Source: Prochlorococcus sp. AG-311-D23 (GTDB lineage Bacteria; Cyanobacteriota; Cyanobacteriia; PCC-6307; Cyanobiaceae). From it: 64,000 nucleotides of DNA. Location of the stretch: contig QBVH01000004.1 of assembly GCA_003284445.1 (NCBI GenBank), positions 1-64,000 on the forward strand, read 5' to 3'. This document shows positions 37,927 through 47,655 of the stretch, piece by piece. The position numbers and the translations under genes were made by a program. The notes beneath the pieces are model-generated. The model was given only the letters and a program-made list of their open reading frames with translations, made no database searches and was not told the DNA's origin. The first letter of the stretch is position 1. Every line of letters begins with the position of its first letter.

Positions 37927-39612
37927 TTGAAATCAGAAGATTGTTATGAAATTGAATTTGATGAAATAGCAGATGCTTTAGCTGCTATTAGAAATGGTGA
38001 ATGTGTTGTTGTAGTTGATGATGAAAAGAGAGAAAACGAAGGCGATTTAATATGTGCAGCTCAATTTGCGACTCCCCAGCAAATAAATTTCATGGCAACA
38101 GAAGCTAGAGGTTTGATATGTCTAGCAATGCAAGGGGAAAAATTAGACAAATTAGATCTGCCTTTGATGGTGGATAGAAATACCGATTCAAACCAAACGG
38201 CATTCACAGTAAGTATCGATGCAGGTCCTGAATTTGGTGTTTCAACAGGTATTTCAGCCGAGGATAGAGCTAAAACAATTCAAGTTGCTCTTAATAGCAA
38301 GACAAAACCAATTGATTTAAGAAGACCAGGTCATATTTTTCCTTTAAGAGCAAAAATAGGTGGAGTATTAAAAAGAGCTGGACATACAGAAGCCGCAGTA
38401 GATTTATCTTTGTTAGCAGGCCTATCTCCTGCAGGCGTTATCTGTGAAATTCAAAATCAGGATGGTTCAATGGCAAGATTGCCAGAATTAAAAAAATATG
38501 CACATGAAAGAAATTTAAAGTTGATCAGTATTGCAGATTTAATTCATTACAGACTTGAAAATGAACGATTTGTGTACAGACAAGCTGTTGCAAAGTTGCC
38601 AAGCCTATTTGGAGATTTCAAAGCAATAGGTTATAAGAATGAATTGGATGGCTCAGAACATGTCGCGATAATAAAAGGAGATCAAGAAAACTTAAAAGAG
38701 CCAGTATTGGTAAGAATGCACTCAGAGTGTCTAACTGGAGACGCATTTGGATCATTAAGGTGCGATTGTAGACCTCAATTAGAAGCTGCCCTGTCCAGAA
38801 TTTCTGAAGAGGGAGAAGGAGTAGTTGTCTACTTAAGACAGGAAGGGAGAGGTATAGGTTTAGTTAACAAATTAAAAGCATATAATTTACAAGATGGAGG
38901 ATTGGATACAGTTGAAGCCAATGAGAAGTTGGGTTTTCCTGCAGATTTAAGAAATTATGGAGTAGGAGCACAAATATTGACAGATCTGGGAATAAACAGG
39001 CTTAAGTTATTAACAAATAATCCAAGAAAAATAGCAGGTCTTGGTGGATATGGTCTTCAGGTTGTATCTAGAGTTCCATTAGTTATTTGTCCAGGAGATC
39101 ATAATGCAGCTTATCTTGAGGTAAAAAGAGAGAAGCTTGGACACTTAATTGACAAAACTAATCAAATAAATCTAACAAATGAAAGACAAAACATTGTCGT
39201 CTATTGGGATGGCAAGGTTAATAATGATGAATTAAAACATTTTGAAGATAAAGCAAATAAGTGGTCAGAAAATCATTTTTTAAATATATCAATTCAAAAC
39301 GCGCAAAGATTGAAAGCTCTCTGTGAAAACCCATTATTTATTTGGAACGTTAGACATAGAGACATTAAAACTCATTTAGAAGGTAACTTGATAGATAAGA
39401 GGCTACTTGAGTCTCTACTTAAGGAGCTAAGTAATTGGGAAAATACTGAAAGAATAGGAATAATTAAAACAGATAATTATGAAAGACTTTTACATCCTTC
39501 TTCAAATATTTTGATAGAGCCAAAAAAAATTAGCGAACTTTCAAATTTTGAAAATTCGCCGTTGTTTGATTGGGATTTTAAAGATAAAACCAGTACTTTA
39601 GAATGGAGTTAA
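37927..39612 (+). CDS. ribBA: bifunctional DHBP synthase / GTP cyclohydrolase II with C-terminal extension
   Basis: Supplies both entry substrates for riboflavin. The N-terminal DHBP synthase half (about 1-205) has [17 protein letters not shown] and the conserved [10 protein letters not shown] and GHTEAAVDL. The GTP cyclohydrolase II half (about 206-410) has Zn cysteines C268, C279 and C281 ([14 protein letters not shown]) and [12 protein letters not shown]. About 150 more residues follow that I do not recognise (from around 415, with [15 protein letters not shown]). The start codon is TTG at 37927 with no clear ribosome binding site. Length 561 versus about 400 for the two catalytic halves. 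Confidence 0.95.
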   Translation: MKSEDCYEIEFDEIADALAAIRNGECVVVVDDEKRENEGDLICAAQFATPQQINFMATEARGLICLAMQGEKLDKLDLPLMVDRNTDSNQTAFTVSIDAGPEFGVSTGISAEDRAKTIQVALNSKTKPIDLRRPGHIFPLRAKIGGVLKRAGHTEAAVDLSLLAGLSPAGVICEIQNQDGSMARLPELKKYAHERNLKLISIADLIHYRLENERFVYRQAVAKLPSLFGDFKAIGYKNELDGSEHVAIIKGDQENLKEPVLVRMHSECLTGDAFGSLRCDCRPQLEAALSRISEEGEGVVVYLRQEGRGIGLVNKLKAYNLQDGGLDTVEANEKLGFPADLRNYGVGAQILTDLGINRLKLLTNNPRKIAGLGGYGLQVVSRVPLVICPGDHNAAYLEVKREKLGHLIDKTNQINLTNERQNIVVYWDGKVNNDELKHFEDKANKWSENHFLNISIQNAQRLKALCENPLFIWNVRHRDIKTHLEGNLIDKRLLESLLKELSNWENTERIGIIKTDNYERLLHPSSNILIEPKKISELSNFENSPLFDWDFKDKTSTLEWS

Positions 39613-39639
39613 TATCAAAATAATATAATAGATTTAAGA

Positions 39640-40080
39640 CTATTTAATAACACTTACACTATTAATTTTAGTACCATTAGTGATAGAAAGAAGGATTTTA
39701 ATATCATCAGTTTTACCAAAAACAGTATGCACTCCATCCAAATGTGGTTGTGGAGCATGAACTAAAAAGAATTGACTACCGCCGGTATCCTTTCCAGCGT
39801 GGGCCATAGAAAGTGAACCAGCTTCATGCTTATTTGGATTGATTTCACAATCAATGGAATATCCAGGGCCTCCAGTTCCAGGCATCCCCTTTGCTCCCTC
39901 TCTTGTATTTGGACATCCGCCTTGAGCCATAAAACCATTAATGACTCTGTGAAAAGAAAGACCATCGTAAAAACCTTCTTTAACAAGCTTTAAAAAGTTT
40001 TCAACTGTTTTGGGAGCATCATTAGCAAAGAGGTCAATAGTCAATTGGCCTTTATCTGTCTCCATCAATACTTTAGACAT
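39640..40080 (-). CDS. cyclophilin-type peptidyl-prolyl cis-trans isomerase
   Basis: A 146-residue cytoplasmic-type cyclophilin with no signal peptide. The active-site segments are [40 protein letters not shown] and [10 protein letters not shown]. It isomerises Xaa-Pro bonds in protein folding. The conserved Arg (FHRV), Phe/Met and Gln (GFMAQ) of the catalytic pocket are present; the Trp of cyclosporin-sensitive forms is replaced by His (PHLDGVH), as in many bacterial forms. It starts at ATG 40080, alone. Confidence 0.93.
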   Translation of the reverse strand: MSKVLMETDKGQLTIDLFANDAPKTVENFLKLVKEGFYDGLSFHRVINGFMAQGGCPNTREGAKGMPGTGGPGYSIDCEINPNKHEAGSLSMAHAGKDTGGSQFFLVHAPQPHLDGVHTVFGKTDDIKILLSITNGTKINSVSVIK

Positions 40081-40167
40081 AATTCAAGTTAATTTTTTCT
40101 ATAATAACTGCTTTTAAATTTTAATGCAGAAAGATAATCCTGAAATTAAAAGTTAGAAAATAAAAAT

Positions 40168-41100
40168 TCAATCATTTTTAACTTTAATAAGTGCTGTCCT
40201 TAAATTACCCTTCGAATCATCAAGTAATTGCTTAGCTTCGATAACATCTAGACCAGACAAAGCAATTAATAGAGATAATTTTACAGATCCATTTGTCTTC
40301 TTTAAAAGTTGTAGCGCAGTTTCTTTGTTAACTGAACCAATATCAAATAAAATACCAATTGCTCTCTCTATTAATTTCTCGTTACTGACTGATAAATCAA
40401 TCATTCTATTACCATAAACCTTTCCTAATTTAATCATAATTGATGTAGAAATTATATTTAAAGCCATCTTTGTAGCTGTTCCAGCTTTTAATCTTGTAGA
40501 GCCGGCAAGAATCTCTGGACCTGTAATCAACCTAATATCAATATCATTAAATAAGGATGAATCAAATTCTGGAACGGATGAAATAGAAATTGTTAATGCA
40601 TTTATACTTTTTGAATAGTTTAATGCAGCTAATACATATGGTGTTCTTCCGCTGGCCGATATACCAATTAGGACGTCTCTATTTGAAAAATTTCTATCTT
40701 TAAGATCAGCAATAGCAATCTCAGATACATCCTCAAGAGATTCAGAACTTCTTGTTAGTGAGGGAACACCTCCAGCGATTATTCCTTGAACCAAATCTGG
40801 ATCCGTGCAAAAAGTGGGAGGACATTCAGAAGCATCAAGTACCCCTAATCTTCCTGAGGTACCAGTGCCAATATAAAATAATCTACCATTTGATTTAAGT
40901 CTTACCGTTATTTCGTCGATAGCATTAATTATCTCTGGAATAGCATTTTCAACAGCTCTCTGAGGTTCTTTATCAGCTTCACAGAAAATTTTAACTATTT
41001 CATTTGTCGACTTAGTATCTAATTCATTCGAAGTTAAATTAACCTGCTCAGTTAGTATTCGATAATTAATATTTATATAATTATCATCGATATTAATCAT
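40168..41100 (-). CDS. murQ: N-acetylmuramic acid 6-phosphate etherase
   Basis: Cleaves the lactyl ether of MurNAc-6-phosphate to give GlcNAc-6-phosphate, part of cell-wall recycling. SIS-domain sugar-phosphate motifs are FYIGTGTSGRLGVLDASECPPTF, IGISASGRTPYVLAAL and GSTRLKAGTATKMALNI. The 310 residues are normal. It starts at ATG 41100, overlapping the stop of the DUF3110 gene by four bases (ATGA), so the two are translationally coupled. No transporter or MurNAc kinase is visible nearby. Confidence 0.93.
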   Translation of the reverse strand: MINIDDNYININYRILTEQVNLTSNELDTKSTNEIVKIFCEADKEPQRAVENAIPEIINAIDEITVRLKSNGRLFYIGTGTSGRLGVLDASECPPTFCTDPDLVQGIIAGGVPSLTRSSESLEDVSEIAIADLKDRNFSNRDVLIGISASGRTPYVLAALNYSKSINALTISISSVPEFDSSLFNDIDIRLITGPEILAGSTRLKAGTATKMALNIISTSIMIKLGKVYGNRMIDLSVSNEKLIERAIGILFDIGSVNKETALQLLKKTNGSVKLSLLIALSGLDVIEAKQLLDDSKGNLRTALIKVKND

Positions 41101-41489
41101 AAAAGATTTTCTAAACGTTTTTTGATATCTTGGAGTTGCTCATTAGAAGATGTTTGTTCATTTAAATTATCTTGATTTTGCCAATTTCCTACTTCTAAGT
41201 TTGAAAGGGGTGGTGAAATCATAAGGCGCTCTTCATCGGATCTTGGAATAAAGCCTTTTTCAACAAAGCGTGATTCATAACCAGCTTCAACGCAAAATGC
41301 TTCAATATCAGTCCTCGTTAACTCCTCAACTGATGGTTTTGGAAAATCTTGTGCTTCTAAAAGTCCACAATATCTTTCAGCATCGTCCTTATCTTCGAAC
41401 ATAAGGATTACTGTCTCTCCCTTAAGTTCAAGGGAATGTATACCTTCACTTTCAGTCCCCGCTTCATACAAAAGGACATGAACTAACAT
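41097..41489 (-). CDS. DUF3110 family protein
   Basis: A 130-residue acidic soluble protein of the cyanobacterial DUF3110 family. It starts MLVHVLLYEAGTESEGIHSLEL and has VILMFEDKDDAERYCGLLEAQDFPKPSVEEL, with a less conserved Gln/Asn-rich tail ending KRLENLL. The fold is likely ferredoxin-like. No function is known. It overlaps murQ by four bases. Plants and green algae carry homologues in plastids, suggesting a photosynthesis-related role, but this is not shown here. Confidence 0.75.
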   Translation of the reverse strand: MLVHVLLYEAGTESEGIHSLELKGETVILMFEDKDDAERYCGLLEAQDFPKPSVEELTRTDIEAFCVEAGYESRFVEKGFIPRSDEERLMISPPLSNLEVGNWQNQDNLNEQTSSNEQLQDIKKRLENLL

Positions 41490-41545
41490 AGTAAATAAAT
41501 AACCAATTTAATTATAAATCGATAAATTGAATAAACAATATAATT

Positions 41546-42463
41546 CTAATAATTCTCCATAGATATTTCATTTAGACGTTGATATAATGCTATTTCAGAA
41601 TCACTTAAATTATCAGGTAACACAATAATTATTTCAACAATTTGATCACCACGATATTCCTCGTACTCCAATCCACGTCCTCTAAGTCTTAATAGCCTTC
41701 CTGTAGATGAATTAGGGGGTACTTGTAATGTTACTGACCCATCTAAAGTTGGAATATCTACAGCGCAACCCAATAAAGCATCATGTGGAAATAATTCAAG
41801 ACGATACGAAACTCTTAATCCATCAATTCTTAGACCATCATCCGTTTGTACTTTTAATTGTACAAAATGGTCGCGACAACCTATTGCAGCACCTTCTATT
41901 CGTAATCTCCATCCATCACCTGCAAATGGCGGAGTTAAAACCTCAACAAGCGTGCCATCTTGTAACTGGATTTCTACTGAGGAACCATAAAGAGCTTGAT
42001 CCGGTGTGATTTCTACAATTGATTCTTGATCTTCATAAATTAAAGTTGGTGGTGGTGATGGTTCGCTTGTGGTAGGAATAAATTCATTAAAATTAGTTTG
42101 CGCAAAGTTTTCATATTCTTCTTCGGAAAGTTCTGAATATTGATCATCACTTTCCTTTTTAAAATCTGTTCTTATTCCTAATACAAGATCTATATATTCC
42201 TCATAAGTTGGAAATCTATTATCAAAGATATCTAAATGTTTATTATTCTGTTTCTCCCATTCTCTTCTCTTTTTTGGATCGCTAAGTATCGCATAGGCTT
42301 CATTAATTAATTTAAATCTTTCTTCTGCATTGACATCATTTTTATTTAAATCAGGGTGCCACTTTCGCGCCTCTTTTCTAAATGCGGATTTAAGCTCATT
42401 AGAATCACATTCAGGAGAGACTCCTAATAGAGACCAATAATTAGGATCAACGGTAGTAGTCAT
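41546..42463 (-). CDS. dnaJ: DnaJ-type cochaperone without zinc finger
   Basis: A 305-residue J-protein with an N-terminal J-domain (YWSLLGVSPECDSNELKSAFR, HPDLN at about 37-41), then a non-conserved acidic/Pro-rich linker and a C-terminal peptide-binding domain of two beta sheets (DGSVTLQVPPNSSTGRLLRLRGRGL). There is no CxxCxGxG zinc finger, so it is CbpA-like (type B). Its ATG lies within the end of dnaK and the two frames overlap by 17 bases, so it is expressed with that DnaK. The pairing resembles the cyanobacterial dnaK3-dnaJ3 arrangement; the assignment of paralogue is not certain. Confidence 0.9.
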   Translation of the reverse strand: MTTTVDPNYWSLLGVSPECDSNELKSAFRKEARKWHPDLNKNDVNAEERFKLINEAYAILSDPKKRREWEKQNNKHLDIFDNRFPTYEEYIDLVLGIRTDFKKESDDQYSELSEEEYENFAQTNFNEFIPTTSEPSPPPTLIYEDQESIVEITPDQALYGSSVEIQLQDGTLVEVLTPPFAGDGWRLRIEGAAIGCRDHFVQLKVQTDDGLRIDGLRVSYRLELFPHDALLGCAVDIPTLDGSVTLQVPPNSSTGRLLRLRGRGLEYEEYRGDQIVEIIIVLPDNLSDSEIALYQRLNEISMENY

Positions 42464-44447
42464 TATCCCAAGGGTCTACATCCCTTCTCCCATAATTATT
42501 ATCACTATTTCTATTTTGACCATTTTGTGAATAATCCCAAGGATCATCATCCCAGTAATCGTCTGAAAACAACTCGTCCTTTAATGATCCAAAAGTATTT
42601 TTAATCCCTTGTATTGGATTTGTCTCTGTTTTTCTTTCTGCTGATAAGCGACGATTTAAACCAAATAATGCTTCTTGGAGAGAGCCGACTGCATATTCAA
42701 GTTCTTGCAAATCATTATCTTGAAGCATATCTTCAACGTCCCTCATCGCAACCTCTACAGATCGTTGTTGTCTCTCTGCTCCGTAGGGTCCCAACTCAAG
42801 AGAAGCATCTCTTAGCCTCCTCTCCGCTTGAGCAACAAGTGTTAATGCATTATTTTTCTGATCAATAGAAGCACGTTTTTTTCTATCTTCAGATGCTTTT
42901 AATTTGGACTCCTCAATCAACTTATTAACTTCATTTTGATTCAAGTTTGAACCGCCAGTAACACTTACAGATTGTTTCCTCCCAGTAGTTCTATCTGTGG
43001 CACTTACTTCTAATAAGCCATTAGCATCAATATCAAAAGCCACCTGAACTTGAGGAACTCCTCTTGGGGCCGGAGGAATACCAGATAATCTGAATTTTCC
43101 AAGTGATTTGTTGTCTGAGGCCATTTGCCGCTCTCCTTGCCAAATATGAATTTCAACTGATGATTGGTTTGAGGCAGATGTACTAAAAACGTCGGATTGT
43201 CTTACTGGTATCGAGGTATTACGTGGAATTAGAACTTTCATTAAACCACCAACAGTTTCTAGTCCTAACGAAAGAGGTGTGACGTCATTCAACAAAAGGT
43301 CTCTTAACTCTCCCGAAAGAATCCCCCCTTGAATTGCCGCACCAATAGCAACAACTTCATCAGGGTTAACAGATTGACAAGGTGGATTTGGAACTAATGT
43401 TTTAACTAATTGCTTTACCATTGGCATACGCGTACTTCCACCGACAAGAACAACTTCATCAATGTCCTCAGGATTCCAACCTGAATCATCAATAACAGTA
43501 TTAACAGGCTCAAATAATCTATCTAAAAGGTCATTGCAAAGACTCTCGTACTTTTTTCTACTCAGGGTAGTTTCTATATGTAATGGACCATCTTTTCCTG
43601 TAGAAATAAAAGGCAGTGAAATTGGTGTGATTTGAACACCAGAAAGTTCTTGTTTAGCTTTCTCAGAAGCTTCAGTAAGTCTTTGCAATGATTGCCTATC
43701 TCTTCTTAGGTCTATTTTATTTTTTTCTAAAAAATCCTCAGCGAGCCAATCAACAATTCTTTGATCAAAATCATTACCACCCAATTGTGTATCACCTGAA
43801 GTTGCCTTTACATCAAAAACACCATTAGAAATGGACATCAATGAGACATCAAATGTGCCTCCACCTAAATCAAAAACCAAAACTTTTCTAGAAGAGCTTT
43901 TATCAAATCCATACGCAAGAGCTGCGGATGTTGGTTCATTTAAAATCCTTTCAACAGAGATGCCAGCCAAAATTGCAGCATCGCGTGTGGCTTGTCTTTG
44001 TGAATCGTTGAAATAAGCGGGAACAGTTACTACAGCAGCATCAACGTTTTCTCCTAAATAGGTTTCAGCGTCATCTATTAATTTCCTAATAATATTTCCA
44101 ATAAGTTCTTCAGGTGCATATTCCCTTTTTGTTATTGGAGAGGTAATTCGAACATTGCCCTGATCATTTGAGCGGACGCTGTAGGGGACTAAAAGGCTTG
44201 TTTCCTCAAGCTCATCCCATGCTCTACCAACAAATCTTTTTAAATTGGAAAAAGTGTTTTTGGGATTAAGTACTAATTGCCTTCTAGCAAGTTGACCAAC
44301 TAATAGTTCAGATTCCTTGGTAAAGCCAACAACTGATGGCGTAGTTCTTGCACCTTCAGCACTAGCAATAACAACAGGCCTACCAGCCTCCAAGACCGCA
44401 ACAACGGAATTAGTCGTTCCCAAGTCAATGCCAACTATTCTCCCCAT
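42447..44447 (-). CDS. dnaK: Hsp70 chaperone DnaK (paralogue with acidic tail)
   Basis: A 666-residue Hsp70. Signatures: [15 protein letters not shown] at the start, [27 protein letters not shown], then the substrate-binding domain ([15 protein letters not shown]) and an alpha-helical lid. The C-terminus is a low-complexity run of Asp, Trp, Asn and Tyr (DDPWDYSQ...WDNDYYR) that replaces the usual EEVD-like end and resembles the extended tail of cyanobacterial DnaK3-type proteins, which associate with membranes. It is followed by a dedicated dnaJ in an overlapping operon. It starts at ATG 44447. The paralogue name is inferred. Confidence 0.93.
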   Translation of the reverse strand: MGRIVGIDLGTTNSVVAVLEAGRPVVIASAEGARTTPSVVGFTKESELLVGQLARRQLVLNPKNTFSNLKRFVGRAWDELEETSLLVPYSVRSNDQGNVRITSPITKREYAPEELIGNIIRKLIDDAETYLGENVDAAVVTVPAYFNDSQRQATRDAAILAGISVERILNEPTSAALAYGFDKSSSRKVLVFDLGGGTFDVSLMSISNGVFDVKATSGDTQLGGNDFDQRIVDWLAEDFLEKNKIDLRRDRQSLQRLTEASEKAKQELSGVQITPISLPFISTGKDGPLHIETTLSRKKYESLCNDLLDRLFEPVNTVIDDSGWNPEDIDEVVLVGGSTRMPMVKQLVKTLVPNPPCQSVNPDEVVAIGAAIQGGILSGELRDLLLNDVTPLSLGLETVGGLMKVLIPRNTSIPVRQSDVFSTSASNQSSVEIHIWQGERQMASDNKSLGKFRLSGIPPAPRGVPQVQVAFDIDANGLLEVSATDRTTGRKQSVSVTGGSNLNQNEVNKLIEESKLKASEDRKKRASIDQKNNALTLVAQAERRLRDASLELGPYGAERQQRSVEVAMRDVEDMLQDNDLQELEYAVGSLQEALFGLNRRLSAERKTETNPIQGIKNTFGSLKDELFSDDYWDDDPWDYSQNGQNRNSDNNYGRRDVDPWDNDYYR

Positions 44448-44511
44448 GGCAATACTTATTTAAGCCCCACAGTAACTAGCATTTAAAGGTATTCAATACT
44501 TATTATGTACC

Positions 44512-44551
44512 CTTCAACACTTAAAGCCAATCATTAACCCTATCTTAGTGA
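44512..44551 (+). promoter_or_regulatory. possible Pho-box-like direct repeats upstream of pstC
   Basis: Four loosely related 8-base units, CTTCAACA (44512), CTTAAAGC (44520), CATTAACC (44532) and CTTAGTGA (44544), lie 35-75 bases before pstC. Cyanobacterial Pho boxes are CTTAACC-type repeats, so this is a plausible binding site for the PhoB/SphR regulator. The spacing is not regular, and no consensus score could be computed. Confidence 0.25.
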
Positions 44552-44585
44552 AAAATTTGAAATTAGATATAGATTCAGAATGTAA

Positions 44586-45548
44586 ATGCTTTTGCGCGTG
44601 GACAAAGCAACTACATCAAAATATTTACTAAAGATAAGACCAACTTCAGAGAGGTTGGTAGATATTGGTTTTAAAAATATTGTTGTTGCAATGGCTTCAA
44701 TGGTAGCAATAGTACTTTTTTCAATATTTGCAGTTGTTTACTATGAATCAACTGAATCGATTTCAAGGTATGGACTAAGGTTTCTTTTTAGCTCTGCTTG
44801 GAATCCAGTTACAGATGAATACGGTGCATTAACAGCTATTTATGGAACCCTTTTTACATCGATTGCTTCATTATTAATTGCTATTCCGTTGGGTGTAGGC
44901 ACTGCAATATTTATAACTGAAAATATAATTCCCAAATACATAAGAGATGTAATTGGAATTATGGTTGAGCTCTTAGCTGCTATTCCATCAGTGGTTCTAG
45001 GACTATGGGCAGTATTTATTATGGAACCTTTTATAAGACCATTTTTGAACTTAATTTACGAACTATTTGGTTTTATACCCTTTTTTGGCACACAACCACT
45101 TGGGGCTGGAATGATGCCAGCGATATTAATACTTGTTGTAATGATATTGCCTATAATTACATCTATTTCAAAAGATTCACTAAATCAAGTTCCATCTAAA
45201 CTTAGGGAAGCTGCCTATGGAATAGGAGCGTCAAGATGGACAACAGTTTTTAAAGTCATTATTCCAGCCGCAATTTCTGGGATAACAGGAGGAGTTTTAC
45301 TAGCTCTAGGAAGAGCAATGGGTGAGACAATGGCGGTCACAATGATTATTGGGAATTCAAATAACTTTAGTTGGTCAATATTTGCTCCTTCATATACAAT
45401 TTCATCAATGCTTGCAAATCAATTTGGGGAGGCAGATGGAAGCCAAGTTTCATCTCTAATGTATGCAGCATTAATCCTAATGATACTAACATTAATGGTT
45501 AATGTATTTGCCCAGTGGATTGTAAAAAAATTAAGCTTAAAATACTAA
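44586..45548 (+). CDS. pstC: phosphate ABC transporter permease PstC
   Basis: A 320-residue inner-membrane permease with about six hydrophobic helices and the EAA-type loop EAAYGIGASRWTTVFKVIIPAAISGI facing the ATPase. The segment GRAMGETMAVTMIIGN is typical of PstC. It imports phosphate with PstA, PstB and a PstS binding protein. The start at ATG 44586 gives a short hydrophilic N-terminus. It is 37 bp upstream-separated from dnaK's divergent promoter region and precedes pstA by 3 bases. Confidence 0.95.
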   Translation: MLLRVDKATTSKYLLKIRPTSERLVDIGFKNIVVAMASMVAIVLFSIFAVVYYESTESISRYGLRFLFSSAWNPVTDEYGALTAIYGTLFTSIASLLIAIPLGVGTAIFITENIIPKYIRDVIGIMVELLAAIPSVVLGLWAVFIMEPFIRPFLNLIYELFGFIPFFGTQPLGAGMMPAILILVVMILPIITSISKDSLNQVPSKLREAAYGIGASRWTTVFKVIIPAAISGITGGVLLALGRAMGETMAVTMIIGNSNNFSWSIFAPSYTISSMLANQFGEADGSQVSSLMYAALILMILTLMVNVFAQWIVKKLSLKY

Positions 45549-45551
45549 TAT

Positions 45552-46466
45552 ATGAATTACTCTTCTAAAAAATCTCTAACTTTTAATCCATCTTTAACTA
45601 GAAATATTGGGAATAAAGCATTAACTATAACTTCTGCCTTTTTCGCTTTCATTTCAATACTTCCTTTAATATTAGTTATAAGCTATGTATTAATTAAAGG
45701 TGGAAGTTATATAAACTTAGACACCTTAATCCTTGAACCTGAGCCACCAGGAGATGATCTTCTGTCCGCTGGAGGTATTGGGCCAGCCATAACTGGAACA
45801 TTTATAATGACAATAATTGCTTCAATTATATCTATACCTGTTGGTGTGGGAGCAGGGGTTTACCTTGCTGAATATTCTAAGTCTGGAAGATTTGCTAATT
45901 TTGTTAGATTTGGATCTAATGTACTTGCAGGAGTTCCCTCAATAATTGCTGGTGTATTTATATACGCAATAATTGTATCTACAAAAATATTATTTGGATC
46001 AATGTTTAGTGGTATTGCAGGGGGCATTTCTCTATCAATTCTAATGTTGCCAACAATAATTAAAACAACTGATGAAGCCTTAAAATTAGTGCCTGATACT
46101 TTAAGAAGAGCCGCCTTGGGTATTGGTGCATCTAAATTTACAATGATATCTAATATCACATTACCATCGGCATTTACTTCCATATCTACGGGTATACTTT
46201 TAGCAATTGCGAGGGCTGCAGGCGAGACAGCTCCATTGATATTTACGGCATTGTTTTCTAGATATTACATAACAAGTATTGATGATCTTTTCTATGAAAT
46301 GGGATCGTTATCAGTACTAATATATAATTTTGCTCTTGAACCATATGAAGCACAAAATCAATTAGCATGGGCAGCATCCTTTATATTAGTTGTTGTACTT
46401 TTAAGCTTAAATATACTTTCAAGATGGATAGGAACACTTGGTGCTTTTTCAAAAAACAAAGTATAA
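45552..46466 (+). CDS. pstA: phosphate ABC transporter permease PstA
   Basis: The second permease of the Pst system (304 residues, about six membrane helices). The EAA loop [26 protein letters not shown] and the segment [22 protein letters not shown] identify PstA. It begins 3 bases after pstC and ends 2 bases before the pstB ATG, so the three genes form one operon. No pstS is adjacent; it must be elsewhere. Confidence 0.95.
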   Translation: MNYSSKKSLTFNPSLTRNIGNKALTITSAFFAFISILPLILVISYVLIKGGSYINLDTLILEPEPPGDDLLSAGGIGPAITGTFIMTIIASIISIPVGVGAGVYLAEYSKSGRFANFVRFGSNVLAGVPSIIAGVFIYAIIVSTKILFGSMFSGIAGGISLSILMLPTIIKTTDEALKLVPDTLRRAALGIGASKFTMISNITLPSAFTSISTGILLAIARAAGETAPLIFTALFSRYYITSIDDLFYEMGSLSVLIYNFALEPYEAQNQLAWAASFILVVVLLSLNILSRWIGTLGAFSKNKV

Positions 46467-46468
46467 TT

Positions 46469-47317
46469 ATGAACATAGTAAATAATAAAATGATTGATAA
46501 ATTAAGTCCAAAAAACAAAAAGTCACCAAATGTCCCTAATATTTCTGTTTCCTTAGATAATGTTTCGATTAAATATGGAAATTCACTTGCTGTTAAAAAT
46601 ATCTTTTGCGATATAAAAAAAAATCAAGTTACCTCTTTTATCGGTCCTTCAGGGTGTGGAAAATCAACAGTTATTAGAGCAATAAATCGTATGAACGATT
46701 TAATTGAAGGTTGTAAATTATCTGGTAGTGTAATTTTTGAAGGTACAGATATATATGCAGAAGATATAGATCCAGTTGAAGTTAGAAGAAGAATTGGAAT
46801 GGTATTCCAGCAACCTAATCCTTTTCCAAAAAGTATTTACGAAAATATTGCCTTCGGAGCTAGAGTAAATGGTTACAGAGGTGACATGGATCAATTAGTA
46901 GAGGAATCACTTATCAAGGCAGCCGTATGGGATGAATGCAAGGATAAATTAAACGAAAGTGGTTATTCATTATCTGGAGGGCAACAACAAAGATTATGTA
47001 TTGCGAGAACAATCGCAATCGAGCCAGATGTGATTTTAATGGATGAACCATGCTCAGCACTTGATCCATTATCTACTTTAAAAATTGAAGAGACAATACA
47101 TGAATTAAAGAAAAATTTTACAATTGTTATTGTTACTCACAATATGCAACAAGCTAATAGGGTCAGTGATTTTACAGCATTCTTTAATACAGAAAAGAAA
47201 GGGAAAGATCTTGGAGGAAAAGTAGGTTTTTTAGTTGAATTTAGTAAAACAAAAAATATGTTCAATTCACCAAAACAAAAATCAACTCAAGACTACATTT
47301 CTGGAAAATTTGGATAG
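46469..47317 (+). CDS. pstB: phosphate ABC transporter ATP-binding protein PstB
   Basis: The ATPase subunit of the phosphate transporter. Walker A is GPSGCGKS, the LSGGQQQRL signature and Walker [17 protein letters not shown] are intact, and the D-loop and switch His ([20 protein letters not shown]) match PstB. The frame is open further upstream into pstA (from 46367), but I choose ATG 46469, just after the pstA stop, because that upstream part duplicates another frame of pstA. This gives 282 residues, including about 30 hydrophilic residues before the ATPase fold. Third gene of pstCAB. Confidence 0.96.
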   Translation: MNIVNNKMIDKLSPKNKKSPNVPNISVSLDNVSIKYGNSLAVKNIFCDIKKNQVTSFIGPSGCGKSTVIRAINRMNDLIEGCKLSGSVIFEGTDIYAEDIDPVEVRRRIGMVFQQPNPFPKSIYENIAFGARVNGYRGDMDQLVEESLIKAAVWDECKDKLNESGYSLSGGQQQRLCIARTIAIEPDVILMDEPCSALDPLSTLKIEETIHELKKNFTIVIVTHNMQQANRVSDFTAFFNTEKKGKDLGGKVGFLVEFSKTKNMFNSPKQKSTQDYISGKFG

Positions 47318-47354
47318 TTTACAGGTCCTTTTATAGTAAAAACAGCCCTAGGGA

Positions 47355-47441
47355 CGGAGAGAGAGGGATTCGAACCCTCGATAGGGTTGCCCCCATACAG
47401 CATTTCCAGTGCTGCGCCTTCAACCACTCGGCCACCTCTCC
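47355..47441 (-). tRNA. tRNA-Ser(GGA)
   Basis: On the minus strand this 87-base segment folds as a class II tRNA. The acceptor 5' strand is GGAGAGG paired to TCTCTCC with discriminator G, as expected for tRNA-Ser. The anticodon stem-loop is CAGCA-CTGGAAA-TGCTG, giving anticodon GGA (reads UCC/UCU). A long variable arm is formed by TATGGGGGCAACCCTATCG-type pairing, and GGTTCGAATCC is the T-loop. CCA is not encoded. It lies between pstB and the inositol phosphatase gene, transcribed against both. Confidence 0.97.
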
Positions 47442-47481
47442 TTAAATTCAGCAATTAAATCTTTTCAATTGCTGAATTTAA
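47442..47481. repeat. 15-bp hairpin abutting the tRNA-Ser 5' end
   Basis: TTAAATTCAGCAATT (47442-47456) and AATTGCTGAATTTAA (47467-47481) are exact reverse complements around a 10-base loop. The stem ends at the first base of the tRNA on the minus strand, and no T-run follows in either direction. As DNA it may be a regulator or integration site; as RNA it would form a 5' leader hairpin of the pre-tRNA. Confidence 0.6.
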
Positions 47482-47655
47482 ATATATACCACAAAAGAGC
47501 TCTTCTTAAAAATTTAAATTTCGAATTTACTTATTAAATATATTTACAATAAACAAGGTCCTATTAACAATTAACGTGTTAACTAAAATAAATTGATTTA
47601 AAGATAAATAAAATCTTTCAATCGTAGATGATTAAAATAATTAAAAATATTAACT

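Noticed and set aside
40168..41100. murQ considered as horizontally acquired
   Set aside because: Composition, coupling to DUF3110 and length look native; no flanking mobile features are visible.
46367..46468. Upstream extension of the pstB frame into pstA
   Set aside because: It lies inside pstA in another frame and encodes residues unlike PstB; ATG 46469 just after the pstA stop fits better.
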